This document shows, piece by piece, positions 7,945-16,166 of a stretch of DNA of 58,892 nucleotides. The translations under genes and the position numbers were made by a program. The stretch is taken from contig NZ_JARPQB010000030.1 of the NCBI RefSeq assembly GCF_029478665.1, positions 1-58,892 on the forward strand, given 5' to 3'. The notes under the pieces are model-generated. The model was not told the DNA's origin. It did not search any database and saw only the letters and a list, made by a program, of their open reading frames with translations. This DNA comes from Pseudomonas entomophila (lineage in GTDB: Bacteria > Pseudomonadota > Gammaproteobacteria > Pseudomonadales > Pseudomonadaceae). How positions within the stretch are numbered: position 1 is the first letter of the stretch; each line of letters starts with the position of its first letter.

Positions 7945-8354
7945 TTATCCACAAGGCTTTCCCCACGGATTGGGGGCAACTCGTCGGACGAAGGGAACCA
8001 AATGGATGGAAAAGGTCCTGTGGACATCTCCCAATGATGGCGCAACGCTTTCAATCATGCCGCTTGCAGCAGTCTGTCCAACGTTTTTTCACAGAGTTAT
8101 CCACAGAAATGCATGCCGCTTGCCTTGTGCATTGAGTGAGCAGAAAAGTGCAGTGAAATCATGCACAACCGTAGTTTGATCAAAAAACAGACAACCCTTT
8201 GCAGGCTACGAAAACAAAGGGCTTGAGCAAGGTGCCACCATGTTTTCCACAGGCGGTTCCACACAATCGGTGGAACGTTTTCAGCTTGTGGAAACAAGGG
8301 TTTGCGGTGGGGTCGTGGAGTGTTTCAAGAAAGATATGCGACAAGTTGTCCACA
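7945..8354. other. Cluster of DnaA-box-like sequences in a gene-free gap
   Basis: The gap 7802-8432 (631 bp, visibly richer in A/T than its surroundings) contains no credible gene. It holds TTATCCACA at 7945-7953 and 8097-8105 (perfect DnaA boxes), TTTTTCACA at 8085-8093 and TTTTCCACA at 8243-8251 (both match TTWTNCACA), and 8-of-9 matches TTGTCCACA at 8346-8354 and, on the minus strand, 8287-8295. Weaker copies are at 8019-8027 (minus) and 8255-8263. The two boxes at 8085 and 8097 are spaced 12 bp. No origin genes (dnaA, dnaN) are nearby. It may be a DnaA-binding or titration site, or a regulatory region of the SDR gene. Confidence 0.6.
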
Positions 8355-8366
8355 TGCGTCGCCTGT

Positions 8367-8423
8367 GTTCGCCAGCAGGCCGGCTCCTACCTGATTTCGT
8401 AGGAGCCGGCTTGCCGGCGAACA
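8367..8423. repeat. REP pair (locus 5), CCGGCTTGCCGG type
   Basis: GTTCGCCAGCAGGCCGGCTCC plus TAC faces GTAGGAGCCGGCTTGCCGGCGAAC across a 9-base spacer, just downstream of livF. The left arm carries mismatches. Confidence 0.88.
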
Positions 8424-8432
8424 GCCGCTCGA

Positions 8433-9149
8433 TCAGTGCCCGCCCAGATAGGCGTTACGCACCTCCTCGTTCACCAACAACTCCTGCCCCGTCCCGGTCA
8501 TGCGAATCTGCCCGTTGACCATCACGTACGCCCGGTCCGACAGCTTCAGCGCATGGTTGGCGTTCTGCTCCACCAGGAAGATGGTCATCCCCGTCTGCGC
8601 CAGCTCGCGCAGCGTGGCGAAGATCTGCTTGACCACGATCGGCGCCAACCCCAGCGATGGCTCGTCGAGCAATAGCAACTTGGGCCGGCTCATCAGCGCC
8701 CGGGCAATGGCGAGCATCTGCTGCTCGCCCCCGGACATGGTCATGGCACGCTGGTTGCGCCGCTCCTTCAGCCGCGGGAACAGCTCGTACATGCGCTGCA
8801 TGTCCTCGGCCGCATGCTGGTCGCCGATGGGGATGGTGCCCATCATCAGGTTCTCCTCGACGGTCATGTCGGGGAATACCCGGCGCCCTTCCGGCGACTG
8901 GGCGATGCCATTGGAAGCGATGTAGTGCGACGACTTGCGGGTGATGTCGGTACCGCGATAGACGATATGCCCCGACGCCGCCCGCGGCTGGCCGAAGATC
9001 GACATCAGCAGCGTGGACTTGCCCGCGCCGTTGGCGCCGATCAGGCTCACCGTCTCGCCTTCGTTGATGTGCATCGAGACTTTCTTCAAGGCCTGGATCG
9101 GCCCGTAGAACACGTCCAGTTCCTTCAGTTCGAGAATGGGCGCACTCAT
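8433..9149 (-). CDS. livF: Branched-chain amino-acid ABC transporter ATP-binding protein LivF (BraG)
   Basis: 238-residue ABC ATPase with Walker A GANGAGKST near residue 38, signature MSGGEQQMLAIARAL, and Walker B LLLLDEPSLGLAP. It powers leucine/isoleucine/valine import together with LivG. It is the last gene of the braC-livHMGF operon, and its ATG overlaps the livG stop (ATGA). The short length and C-terminal ...VRNAYLGGH are typical of LivF. Confidence 0.95.
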   Translation of the reverse strand: MSAPILELKELDVFYGPIQALKKVSMHINEGETVSLIGANGAGKSTLLMSIFGQPRAASGHIVYRGTDITRKSSHYIASNGIAQSPEGRRVFPDMTVEENLMMGTIPIGDQHAAEDMQRMYELFPRLKERRNQRAMTMSGGEQQMLAIARALMSRPKLLLLDEPSLGLAPIVVKQIFATLRELAQTGMTIFLVEQNANHALKLSDRAYVMVNGQIRMTGTGQELLVNEEVRNAYLGGH

Positions 9150-10021
9150 ACCAGCTCCTCTTCGTCGGCACCCAGGTAGGCGGCGATAACCGTCGGGTTG
9201 TGGCGGATGTCCTGCGGCGCGCCTTCGGCGATCACGTTGCCGTGGTCGAGCACGACGATATGGTCGGAAATGCTCATGACCATGCCCATGTCGTGCTCGA
9301 TCAGCACCACGGTGATGTCATGTTCGTCGCGCAGCACACGGATCATGCGGCTCAGGGCCTCGGTTTCCTGCGGGTTGAGACCGGCGGCCGGCTCGTCCAG
9401 GCAGATGATCTTCGGCCGCGTGCACATGGCCCGGGCGATCTCCAGGCGGCGTTGCTGGCCATACGAAAGCTCGCCGGCCAGGCGGTTGGCACAGTCGACC
9501 AGGTCGACCACCTCCAGCCAGTAGAAGGCATGGTCCAGCGCATCGCTCTCGGCCTGGCGATAGGCCTTGGTGTTGAGCACCCCGGCCAGCAGGTTGCGGT
9601 TGACCCACATGTGCTGGGCCACCAGCAGGTTCTCCACCACGGACATTTCCCTGAACAGGCGAATGTTCTGGAACGTCCGCGCCAGCCCGGCGCGGTTGAC
9701 CAGGTGAGTGCCGCCGAACATCTTGTAGTACATGCGGTTGGCAAAGCGCGCCGGCGAGACGAAGTCCGTTGGCTGGAAGCGCTCGCCCAGCAGTTGGATG
9801 ACGTTGGTGCTGCTGCCGCGCACATTCAGCTCGATGCGCCCGCCGCTGGCCTTGTAGAAGCCGGTCAGGCAGTTGAACACGGTGGTCTTGCCCGCACCGT
9901 TTGGCCCGATCAGGGCGAAGATCTGGTTGCGCTTCACTTTCAGGCTGACATCGCTGAGCGCCTTGATCCCACCGAACTGCATCATCAGGTTGTCGACCGA
10001 CAGAATGATATCGTCGCTCAT
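9146..10021 (-). CDS. livG: Branched-chain amino-acid ABC transporter ATP-binding protein LivG (BraF)
   Basis: 291-residue ABC ATPase with Walker A GPNGAGKTT, signature LSYGQQRRLEIARAM, Walker B IICLDEPAAGLNP and the C-terminal ...PTVIAAYLG typical of LivG. It forms the nucleotide-binding heterodimer with LivF. ATGA overlaps at both ends (with livF and livM) indicate tight translational coupling. Confidence 0.95.
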   Translation of the reverse strand: MSDDIILSVDNLMMQFGGIKALSDVSLKVKRNQIFALIGPNGAGKTTVFNCLTGFYKASGGRIELNVRGSSTNVIQLLGERFQPTDFVSPARFANRMYYKMFGGTHLVNRAGLARTFQNIRLFREMSVVENLLVAQHMWVNRNLLAGVLNTKAYRQAESDALDHAFYWLEVVDLVDCANRLAGELSYGQQRRLEIARAMCTRPKIICLDEPAAGLNPQETEALSRMIRVLRDEHDITVVLIEHDMGMVMSISDHIVVLDHGNVIAEGAPQDIRHNPTVIAAYLGADEEELV

Positions 10022-11325
10022 GGCGCCACTCCTTTACGTGGGACGACACCGGTACGGCTGATGCGGATCAGCCCTCGCGGTCGCCAGATCATCATCAGCA
10101 CCATCAGCACGCCGAACAGCAGCACCCGGTATTCGGAGAAGCTGCGCAGCAGCTCCGGCGCCACGGTCAGCACGAAGGCTGCGATCACCACACCCACGGT
10201 CGAGCCCATGCCGCCGAGCACGACGATGGCCAGGATCAGCGCCGACTCGAAGAAGGTGAACGACGAAGGGTTGACGAAGCCTTGGTAGGAGGCGAAGAAC
10301 ACGCCCGCCAGGCCAGCAGTGGATGCACCGAGGGTGAACGCCGAAAGCTTAACCAGCACATGGTTCAGGCCCATGGAGCGGCAGGCGATCTCGTCTTCAC
10401 GCAGTGCTTCCCAGGCGCGGCCCACTGGCATGCGGGTCAGCCGGTGCTTGATGTACAGCACCGCCAGCACCACCAGGAACAGCACGGCATAGATGAACAC
10501 GAACTTGAGGTTGGCGTTGTACTCGAAGCCGAAGAACTCGTGGATCGGCACACCGCCGTCCTTCGCCCGGCGCCCGAACTCCAGGCCCATGAACGTCGGC
10601 GATGGCACCGGCATGCCGTTCGGGCCACCGGTGAACGACAGCCAGTTGTTCAGCACCAGGCGAATGATCTCGCCGAAACCGAGGGTGACGATGGCCAGGT
10701 AGTCACCGTGCATTCGCAACACCGGGAAGCCGAGGATGCACCCTGCCAGCGCCGCGGCGATCGCCGCCAGCGGCAGCACGCTCCAGAAGCCCAGGCCAAG
10801 ATACTGGTAGCCCAGGGCCAGGCCGTAGGCGCCGATGGCGTAGAAGGCCACGTAGCCCAGGTCGAGCAGGCCAGCCAAACCGACCACGATGTTCAAGCCA
10901 AGGCCCAGCAACACGTAGATCAGCCCGAGGATGACCACGGTCAGCAGGTACTTGTTGGCAAACACCGGGAACACGATGGCGATCACGATCAGCGCCGGGA
11001 TGATGTAGCGCAGCCGCGACTTGTAGTTCGGCGCCAGCACATGCACGCCCGAGCCACCGCTGTCGAAGCCCTGCAACATGCGCAGGCCGGTGCCAGTCTG
11101 CAGGAACAGGCTGAGCAGGAAGCGCCCGACCATCACCCCGCCGACCAGCCAGGCGACGCGGGTGGGCTCGGCGTTGAAGCTGTAGCCGTCGAGCACCACG
11201 CCGACGACCGGGCCAAACACGATAAGGGCCAGCAGGCCGGCGACGATAGTCTCCAGCAGGCTGCGTTTGAGGTCGAAACCCTTGGTTTCGGAAGCAGAGG
11301 CAGTTTTGGCAGAAGACATGTTCAC
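10018..11325 (-). CDS. livM: Branched-chain amino-acid ABC transporter permease LivM (BraE)
   Basis: 435-residue inner-membrane permease with about ten hydrophobic segments. The N-terminal extension before the permease core (about 100 residues) corresponds to the LivM-specific DUF3382 region seen in pseudomonads. The permease loop LREDEIACRSMGLN, which contacts the ATPase, is clear. It pairs with LivH. The start at 11325 (MNMSSAK) overlaps the livH stop as ATGA; a second in-frame ATG lies two codons later. Confidence 0.95.
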   Translation of the reverse strand: MNMSSAKTASASETKGFDLKRSLLETIVAGLLALIVFGPVVGVVLDGYSFNAEPTRVAWLVGGVMVGRFLLSLFLQTGTGLRMLQGFDSGGSGVHVLAPNYKSRLRYIIPALIVIAIVFPVFANKYLLTVVILGLIYVLLGLGLNIVVGLAGLLDLGYVAFYAIGAYGLALGYQYLGLGFWSVLPLAAIAAALAGCILGFPVLRMHGDYLAIVTLGFGEIIRLVLNNWLSFTGGPNGMPVPSPTFMGLEFGRRAKDGGVPIHEFFGFEYNANLKFVFIYAVLFLVVLAVLYIKHRLTRMPVGRAWEALREDEIACRSMGLNHVLVKLSAFTLGASTAGLAGVFFASYQGFVNPSSFTFFESALILAIVVLGGMGSTVGVVIAAFVLTVAPELLRSFSEYRVLLFGVLMVLMMIWRPRGLIRISRTGVVPRKGVAP

Positions 11326-12236
11326 ACCTTAGCCACGAGCGGGCGACCCAGCAGGCCTTGCGGACGGAAGATGAGGATCATCACCAGCAGCGAGAAGCTG
11401 AACACATCCTTGTAGTCAGAGTTGATCAAACCGGAGAACAGCGATTCGGAGATGCCCAGGATGATCCCGCCGAGCATCGCGCCAGGTAGCGAGCCAATAC
11501 CCCCGAGCACCGCGGCGGTGAACGCCTTGATACCGATGATGAAGCCGGCGTAGAAGTCGAAGGTGCCGTAGTTCATGGTGATCAGCACGCCGGCCAGCGC
11601 CGCCATCACCGCGCCGATGACGAACACGTAGGAGATCACCCGGTCGGTGTTGATCCCCAGGATCGAGGCCATCTTGCGGTCCTGTTGCGTGGCCCGGCAC
11701 ATGCGGCCGAGCTTGGTGTACTTGATCACATAGGTGAGCAGGCCCATGCCGACGAACGCGGCCACCAGGATGAAGATCTTGGTGTAGGTGAGTTGCACGA
11801 AACCACTGCCCACCTCGACGCGCCAGGCCCCTTCGAGCAGGGTCGGCACGCCTTGCTGGCGCGCGCCCTGGCTGATCTGCGCGTAGTTCTGCAGGATCAG
11901 CGAGATGCCGATGGCGCTGATCAGCGGTGCCAGGCGGGTGGAGTTGCGCAGGGGCTTGTAGGCGATGCGCTCGATGGTGAAGCCATAGACGCCGGTGACG
12001 ACGACGGTGAACAACAGCGTGCCCAGCATCAGCAGGGGGAAGGACTCGACGCCGAAGTAGGCCAGCAATGCCAGGCTGATCGCCGCGAGGTACGCGGAGA
12101 TCATGTACACCTCGCCGTGCGCGAAGTTGATCATGCCGATGATGCCATAGACCATTGTGTAGCCGATGGCGATCAGGCCATAGACCGACCCGAGGGTCAG
12201 GCCGTTGACCAGTTGCTGCAGGAAAATACCATCCAT
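11322..12236 (-). CDS. livH: Branched-chain amino-acid ABC transporter permease LivH (BraD)
   Basis: 304-residue permease beginning MDGIFLQQLVNGLTLGSVYGLIAIGYTM, the characteristic LivH N-terminus, with the ATPase-contact loop CRATQQDRKMASILGIN. About eight membrane segments. It follows braC after a 157-bp spacer with a hairpin and is the first of four overlapping genes. Confidence 0.95.
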   Translation of the reverse strand: MDGIFLQQLVNGLTLGSVYGLIAIGYTMVYGIIGMINFAHGEVYMISAYLAAISLALLAYFGVESFPLLMLGTLLFTVVVTGVYGFTIERIAYKPLRNSTRLAPLISAIGISLILQNYAQISQGARQQGVPTLLEGAWRVEVGSGFVQLTYTKIFILVAAFVGMGLLTYVIKYTKLGRMCRATQQDRKMASILGINTDRVISYVFVIGAVMAALAGVLITMNYGTFDFYAGFIIGIKAFTAAVLGGIGSLPGAMLGGIILGISESLFSGLINSDYKDVFSFSLLVMILIFRPQGLLGRPLVAKV

Positions 12237-12356
12237 AACGCAATCTCACCTGATTGAGATTGCACGAGCGCCGACCACGGCAGGCCACGGATGAAGCGGC
12301 CCTCGCAGCGCAGAACTGTGCAGATCTACGGATAAAGACGGGTACCGCGGGGCAGC

Positions 12357-12382
12357 GGCCCGAGCGTTCTGGCGCCCGGGCC
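12357..12382 (-). promoter_or_regulatory. Hairpin between braC and livH
   Basis: GGCCCGAGCG and CGCCCGGGCC form a 10-bp stem with one mismatch and a TTCTGG loop. No T-run follows on the minus strand, so it is more likely an mRNA-stabilising or partial attenuation hairpin than a full terminator. Such elements often let the binding-protein gene be expressed above the permease genes. Confidence 0.5.
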
Positions 12383-12393
12383 GGATGCCATTG

Positions 12394-13530
12394 TTATTTT
12401 TGTTTTTCCAGCTGGTGGTACTTGCCGTCCTTGTCCCACTGGTAGACCACATAGTCCGATACCGTCAGGTCACCCTTGCTGTCCCACTTCTTCTCGCCCA
12501 TGACGGTCTTGACCGGGTTGGCCTTGAGCCACTTGGCGGCATCCTCGCCCTTGTTCGACTTGGCGCCGTTGAACGCGGCGGCCAGGGCCTGGACCGAGGC
12601 ATAGGCGTACAGGGTGTAGCCTTCAGGTTCGGTGCCGGCCTTGCGGAACTCTTCCACCACCGCCTTGCTGTCGGGCAGCAGGCGCGGGTCGGCGCCGAAG
12701 GTCATGTACACGCCGTCGACGTACTGGGCACCGCCTGCCGTGGCCACCAACTCGTCGGTGACGATGCCGTCATCGGACATGAACTTGACGTCCTTCAGGC
12801 CCTGCTCGCGCAGCTGGCGCACCAGCGGGCCGGCTTCCGGGTGCAGGCCGCCGAAGTAGACGACATCGGCGCCGGCGGCACGGATCTTGGTGACCACGGC
12901 GCTGAAGTCCTTCTCGCCACGGGTCAGGCCCTCGTACAGCACCGGGGTGACGCCACGCTTGGTCAGCTGTGCCTTGGTCGCATCGGCCAAGCCCTGGCCG
13001 TAGGTGTCCTTGTCGTGCAGCACCGCCACTTTCTTGCCCTTGAGCACGTCGACGATGTAGTCGCCGGCGACGATGCCCTGCTGGTCGTCGCGGCCGCACA
13101 TGCGGAACATCGCGCCCAGACCGCGCTCGGTGACCTGCGGGTTGGTGGAACCCGGGGTGATGGCGATCACGCCGGCTTCGTCGTACACCTCGGAGGCGGG
13201 AATAGTGTTGGAGGAGCAGAAGTGACCGACCACGCCGATGACCTTGTCCTGGTCGACCAGGCGGTTGGCCACGGCCACGGCCTGCTTCGGTTCGCAGGCG
13301 TCATCACCCTTGACCAGAACGATCTTCTCGCCGTTCACCCCACCGGCGGCGTTGATCTTGTCGGCCGCCGCCTGGGCACCTTTCATGTACTGCTCGCCAA
13401 ACGCTGCGTTGGCCCCGGTCATGGGGCCTGCGACGCCAAACTTGACGTCAGCCTGAACATACGAAGAAACACCCAGTGCCGTGGCCACGGCCAGTGCCAG
13501 GAAACCTTTCTTGTAAAACGTCTGCGACAT
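12394..13530 (-). CDS. braC: Periplasmic Leu/Ile/Val(-Ala/Thr)-binding protein BraC
   Basis: 378-residue LIVBP-type binding protein. The signal peptide is MSQTFYKKGFLALAVATALG..., with cleavage probably after YVQA. The mature start DVKFGVAGPMTGANAAFGEQ matches the family. It delivers branched-chain amino acids to LivHMGF. AGGAG lies 9 bases before the ATG. It is the first gene of the operon, with a sigma-54 promoter about 60-80 bp upstream and an A-rich motif just before the ribosome-binding site. Confidence 0.96.
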   Translation of the reverse strand: MSQTFYKKGFLALAVATALGVSSYVQADVKFGVAGPMTGANAAFGEQYMKGAQAAADKINAAGGVNGEKIVLVKGDDACEPKQAVAVANRLVDQDKVIGVVGHFCSSNTIPASEVYDEAGVIAITPGSTNPQVTERGLGAMFRMCGRDDQQGIVAGDYIVDVLKGKKVAVLHDKDTYGQGLADATKAQLTKRGVTPVLYEGLTRGEKDFSAVVTKIRAAGADVVYFGGLHPEAGPLVRQLREQGLKDVKFMSDDGIVTDELVATAGGAQYVDGVYMTFGADPRLLPDSKAVVEEFRKAGTEPEGYTLYAYASVQALAAAFNGAKSNKGEDAAKWLKANPVKTVMGEKKWDSKGDLTVSDYVVYQWDKDGKYHQLEKQK

Positions 13531-13549
13531 GAGGTGGTGCTCCTAGAGT

Positions 13550-13558
13550 ATTTTTTTT
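13550..13558 (-). promoter_or_regulatory. A-rich Crc/Hfq-type (CA) motif in the braC leader
   Basis: On the minus strand the run of eight A followed by T (CCAAAAAAAATAC) sits a few bases upstream of the AGGAG of braC and fits the AAnAAnAA pattern bound by Hfq/Crc in pseudomonads. Amino-acid uptake genes are frequent Crc targets. Motif-based inference only. Confidence 0.4.
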
Positions 13559-13592
13559 GGTTGGCACTACAACTTCTCAGCCCTGTGCTCCG

Positions 13593-13608
13593 AGCAAGGG
13601 CCGTGCCA
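13593..13608 (-). promoter_or_regulatory. Sigma-54 (RpoN) promoter of braC
   Basis: The minus strand reads TGGCACGGCCCTTGCT, an exact match to the -24/-12 consensus TGGCACG-N4-TTGCW. Transcription would start near 13582, giving a leader of about 50 nt before braC. Confidence 0.85.
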
Positions 13609-13809
13609 GTGGATTTGTCTTCCGGGAAAACACACGACAGGGCGTAGTGACAGGCGACCGACGGCCTTTTCTTTATTGAGCGTGCAACCGTCTACGTCGG
13701 AGCAAGCGCCACCGACACGCCTAGACAAGGAGCAACCTGCGAGCGCCATCATTGCAACCCTTGCGAGTGTTAACGTGCAACCGACCTGTAACAGCAGACG
13801 TCACCGAAG

Positions 13810-13826
13810 TGCACACCACTGGTGCG
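13810..13826. promoter_or_regulatory. Candidate NtrC-binding site upstream of the braC sigma-54 promoter
   Basis: TGCACACCACTGGTGCG matches the NtrC palindrome (TGCACC...GGTGCA) at nearly all fixed positions and lies about 215 bp upstream of the -24/-12 element, a normal enhancer distance. A second inverted repeat, GCACCG (13842) with CGGTGC (13861), is spaced more widely. The rest of the gap 13531-14000 shows no gene. Confidence 0.55.
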
Positions 13827-13910
13827 GGACTGCTACAGGGGGCACCGTTTAAAGGCTAGCCGGTGCACGGAAAAACACCTGTTTTGGCGGGTTCGCCGGC
13901 AGCAAAACCT

Positions 13911-13935
13911 GTAGGAGCCGGCTTGCCGGCGAACC
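13911..13935. repeat. REP element (locus 6), CCGGCTTGCCGG type, single
   Basis: GTAGGAGCCGGCTTGCCGGC plus GAACC; only a fragment (GTTCGCCGGCAGC) of a partner lies to its left. It is in the upstream region of pncB. Confidence 0.85.
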
Positions 13936-14000
13936 AGGCACATCAACTCCGCAAAGGCTGGCACAATAGCCACCATTCGACGCCCTGGAGCCCCCCCCTG

Positions 14001-15206
14001 ATGAGCGAGAGCGCATTCGCCGAGCGCATCGTGCACAACCTGCTCGACACCGACTTCTACAAGCTGACGATGATGCAGGCGGTGCTGCACAACTACCCGG
14101 ACGCCGACGTCGAATGGGAATTCCGCTGCCGCAACGGCGAAGACCTGCGCCCCTACCTGGGCGAGATCCGCAACCAGCTCGAGCTGCTCAGCGAACTGAC
14201 CCTGGAAGACGAGCAACTGGCCTTCCTCGAACGCATCAGCTTCCTCAAGCCCGATTTCCTGCGCTTCCTGCGCCTGTTCCGCTTCAACCTGCGTTACGTG
14301 CGCGTCGGCATCGAGCATGACCAGTTGTTCCTGCGCATCCGTGGCCCCTGGCTGCACGTGATCCTGTTCGAAGTGCCGTTGCTGGCGATCATCAGCGAAG
14401 TGCGCAACCGCCACCTGCACCCGCGCATGCGCCTTTCTGAAGCGCGCGACCAGCTGCATCGCAAGTTCGACTGGCTGAGCGCCCATGCCAGCGACGACGA
14501 GCTGGCACACCTGCAGGTGGCCGACTTCGGCACCCGGCGGCGCTTCTCCAGCCGTGTCCAGGAGGAAGTGGTGCGCGTGCTGCGCGATGACTTCCCGGCC
14601 CGTTTCGTGGGTACCAGCAACGTCGACCTGGCATGGAAACTGGATATCAAGCCTTTGGGCACCATGGCCCACGAATGGATCATGGCCCATCAGCAGCTCG
14701 GCCCGCGGCTGATCGACAGCCAGATCGCCGCGCTCGACTGCTGGGTGCGTGAATACCGTGGCCTGCTGGGTATCGCCCTGACCGACTGCATCACCATGGA
14801 TGCGTTCCTGAAGGACTTCGACCTGTACTTCGCCAAGCTCTTCGATGGTTTGCGCCACGACTCGGGCGAGCCAGTAGCCTGGGCCGAGAAGGCCATCGCC
14901 CACTACCAGAAGCTGGGCATCGACCCGATGACCAAGACCCTGGTGTTCTCCGATGGCCTCAACCTCACCCGCTCGCTGGAAATCTTCCGTGCCCTGCGCG
15001 GGCGCATCAACGTCAGTTTCGGTATCGGTACCAACCTGACCTGCGACATCCCTGGTGTGGCGCCCATGAACATCGTGCTTAAAATGACCGACTGCAACGG
15101 CTCACCGGTGGCGAAGATCTCCGACGAAGCCGCCAAGACCCAGTGCCGCGACGAGAACTTCGTCACCTACCTGCGTCACGTATTCAAAGCCCCCAGCAAG
15201 GAGTAA
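14001..15206 (+). CDS. pncB: Nicotinate phosphoribosyltransferase
   Basis: 401-residue enzyme forming nicotinate mononucleotide from nicotinate and PRPP with ATP use, the entry of the Preiss-Handler NAD salvage pathway. The catalytic phospho-His segment GTMAHEWIMAHQ is clear, as is the phosphate-binding FSDGLNLTRSLEI...FGIGTNLTCD region. The start at 14001 (MSESAFAERIVHNLLDTDFYK) has GGAG 10 bases upstream; longer in-frame starts run into REP DNA. nadE follows after 3 bases, an operon for NAD synthesis. Confidence 0.96.
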   Translation: MSESAFAERIVHNLLDTDFYKLTMMQAVLHNYPDADVEWEFRCRNGEDLRPYLGEIRNQLELLSELTLEDEQLAFLERISFLKPDFLRFLRLFRFNLRYVRVGIEHDQLFLRIRGPWLHVILFEVPLLAIISEVRNRHLHPRMRLSEARDQLHRKFDWLSAHASDDELAHLQVADFGTRRRFSSRVQEEVVRVLRDDFPARFVGTSNVDLAWKLDIKPLGTMAHEWIMAHQQLGPRLIDSQIAALDCWVREYRGLLGIALTDCITMDAFLKDFDLYFAKLFDGLRHDSGEPVAWAEKAIAHYQKLGIDPMTKTLVFSDGLNLTRSLEIFRALRGRINVSFGIGTNLTCDIPGVAPMNIVLKMTDCNGSPVAKISDEAAKTQCRDENFVTYLRHVFKAPSKE

Positions 15207-15209
15207 CCC

Positions 15210-16037
15210 ATGCAAGCCGTTCAGCAAGAGATTGCCCAGGCGCTCAAGGTGCAGCCGCCGTTCGAAAGCGCCGCCGCGCTCGAGCAGGAAGTCGCCCGGC
15301 GCGTGGCCTTCATCAAGGGCTGCCTGCACAACGCCCGGCTCAAGACCCTGGTGCTGGGCATCAGCGGCGGTGTCGATTCGCTGACTGCCGCCCTGCTCGC
15401 CCAGCGCGCCATCAACGAGCTGCGCGGCGAAACCGGCGACAAGGCCTACACCTTCATCGCCGTGCGCCTGCCGTACCATGTACAGCACGACGAGCACGAC
15501 GCCCAGGCGTGTCTTGAGGTGATCAAGGCGGATGAAGTTCACACCATCGATATCGCGCCAGCCGTGAAGGCCTTGGCGGCAGAAGTGCAGGAACTGAAAA
15601 ACGGCTCGCCGACCCTGGTCGACTTCGTCGTCGGCAACATCAAGGCGCGCACCCGCATGGTCGCCCAGTACACCGTCGCCGGCGCCCGCGCGGGTCTGGT
15701 GATCGGCACCGACCACGCCGCAGAGGCGGTGATGGGCTTCTTCACCAAATTCGGTGACGGGGCTTGCGACCTGGCGCCGCTGAGCGGGCTGGTGAAGAAC
15801 CAGGTGCGGGCGATCGCGCGCAGCTTCGGCGCGCCGGAGGCGCTGGTTGAGAAGGTGCCGACCGCAGACCTCGAAGACCTCGAGCCGGGCAAGCCGGACG
15901 AAGCCTCCCACGGCGTGACCTACCAGCAGATCGACGCCTTCCTGCATGGCCAGGCGGTGAGCCAGGAGGCGTTCGACATCATCGTCGCCACCTACCGCAA
16001 GACCCAGCACAAGCGCGAGTTGCCTTTCGCGCCTTGA
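15210..16037 (+). CDS. nadE: NH3-dependent NAD+ synthetase
   Basis: 275-residue amidotransferase-free NadE that converts deamido-NAD to NAD with ammonia and ATP. The PP-loop SGGVDS is in LVLGISGGVDSLTAA (about residues 52-57), and the C-terminal part has GKPDEASHGVTYQQIDAFL typical of E. coli NadE. Length fits the ammonia-dependent class. It is directly coupled to pncB, closing the salvage route. Confidence 0.96.
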   Translation: MQAVQQEIAQALKVQPPFESAAALEQEVARRVAFIKGCLHNARLKTLVLGISGGVDSLTAALLAQRAINELRGETGDKAYTFIAVRLPYHVQHDEHDAQACLEVIKADEVHTIDIAPAVKALAAEVQELKNGSPTLVDFVVGNIKARTRMVAQYTVAGARAGLVIGTDHAAEAVMGFFTKFGDGACDLAPLSGLVKNQVRAIARSFGAPEALVEKVPTADLEDLEPGKPDEASHGVTYQQIDAFLHGQAVSQEAFDIIVATYRKTQHKRELPFAP

Positions 16038-16044
16038 GGCCAAT

Positions 16045-16150
16045 GGGGCTGCTACGCAGCCCTTTCGCGGCACAAGGCCGCTCCTACAGAAGATATGCAA
16101 TCCCCTGTAGGAGCGGCCTTGTGCCGCGAAAGGAGGGCAACGCCCTCCCC
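16045..16150. repeat. REP pair (locus 7), GCGGCCTTGTGCCGC type
   Basis: Facing units ...TTTCGCGGCACAAGGCCGC and GTAGGAGCGGCCTTGTGCCGC, flanked on each side by a small GC hairpin, between the convergent nadE and azurin genes. Confidence 0.92.
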
Positions 16151-16166
16151 CGGTTTCAAATCGTCA

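Noticed and set aside
8001..8036. Short ORF (11 codons) preceded by AAGGGAA in the DnaA-box gap
   Set aside because: Too short, no family signal and no coupling to a neighbouring gene.
7945..8354. Chromosomal replication origin
   Set aside because: DnaA boxes are present, but there is no dnaA, dnaN, gidA or rpmH nearby and no clear AT-rich unwinding element; treated as a DnaA-box cluster instead.
16045..16150. REP palindromes as Rho-independent terminators
   Set aside because: The stems are not followed by T-runs and the same unit recurs at many loci with the GTAG head; they are mobile-type repeats even if they affect mRNA 3' ends.
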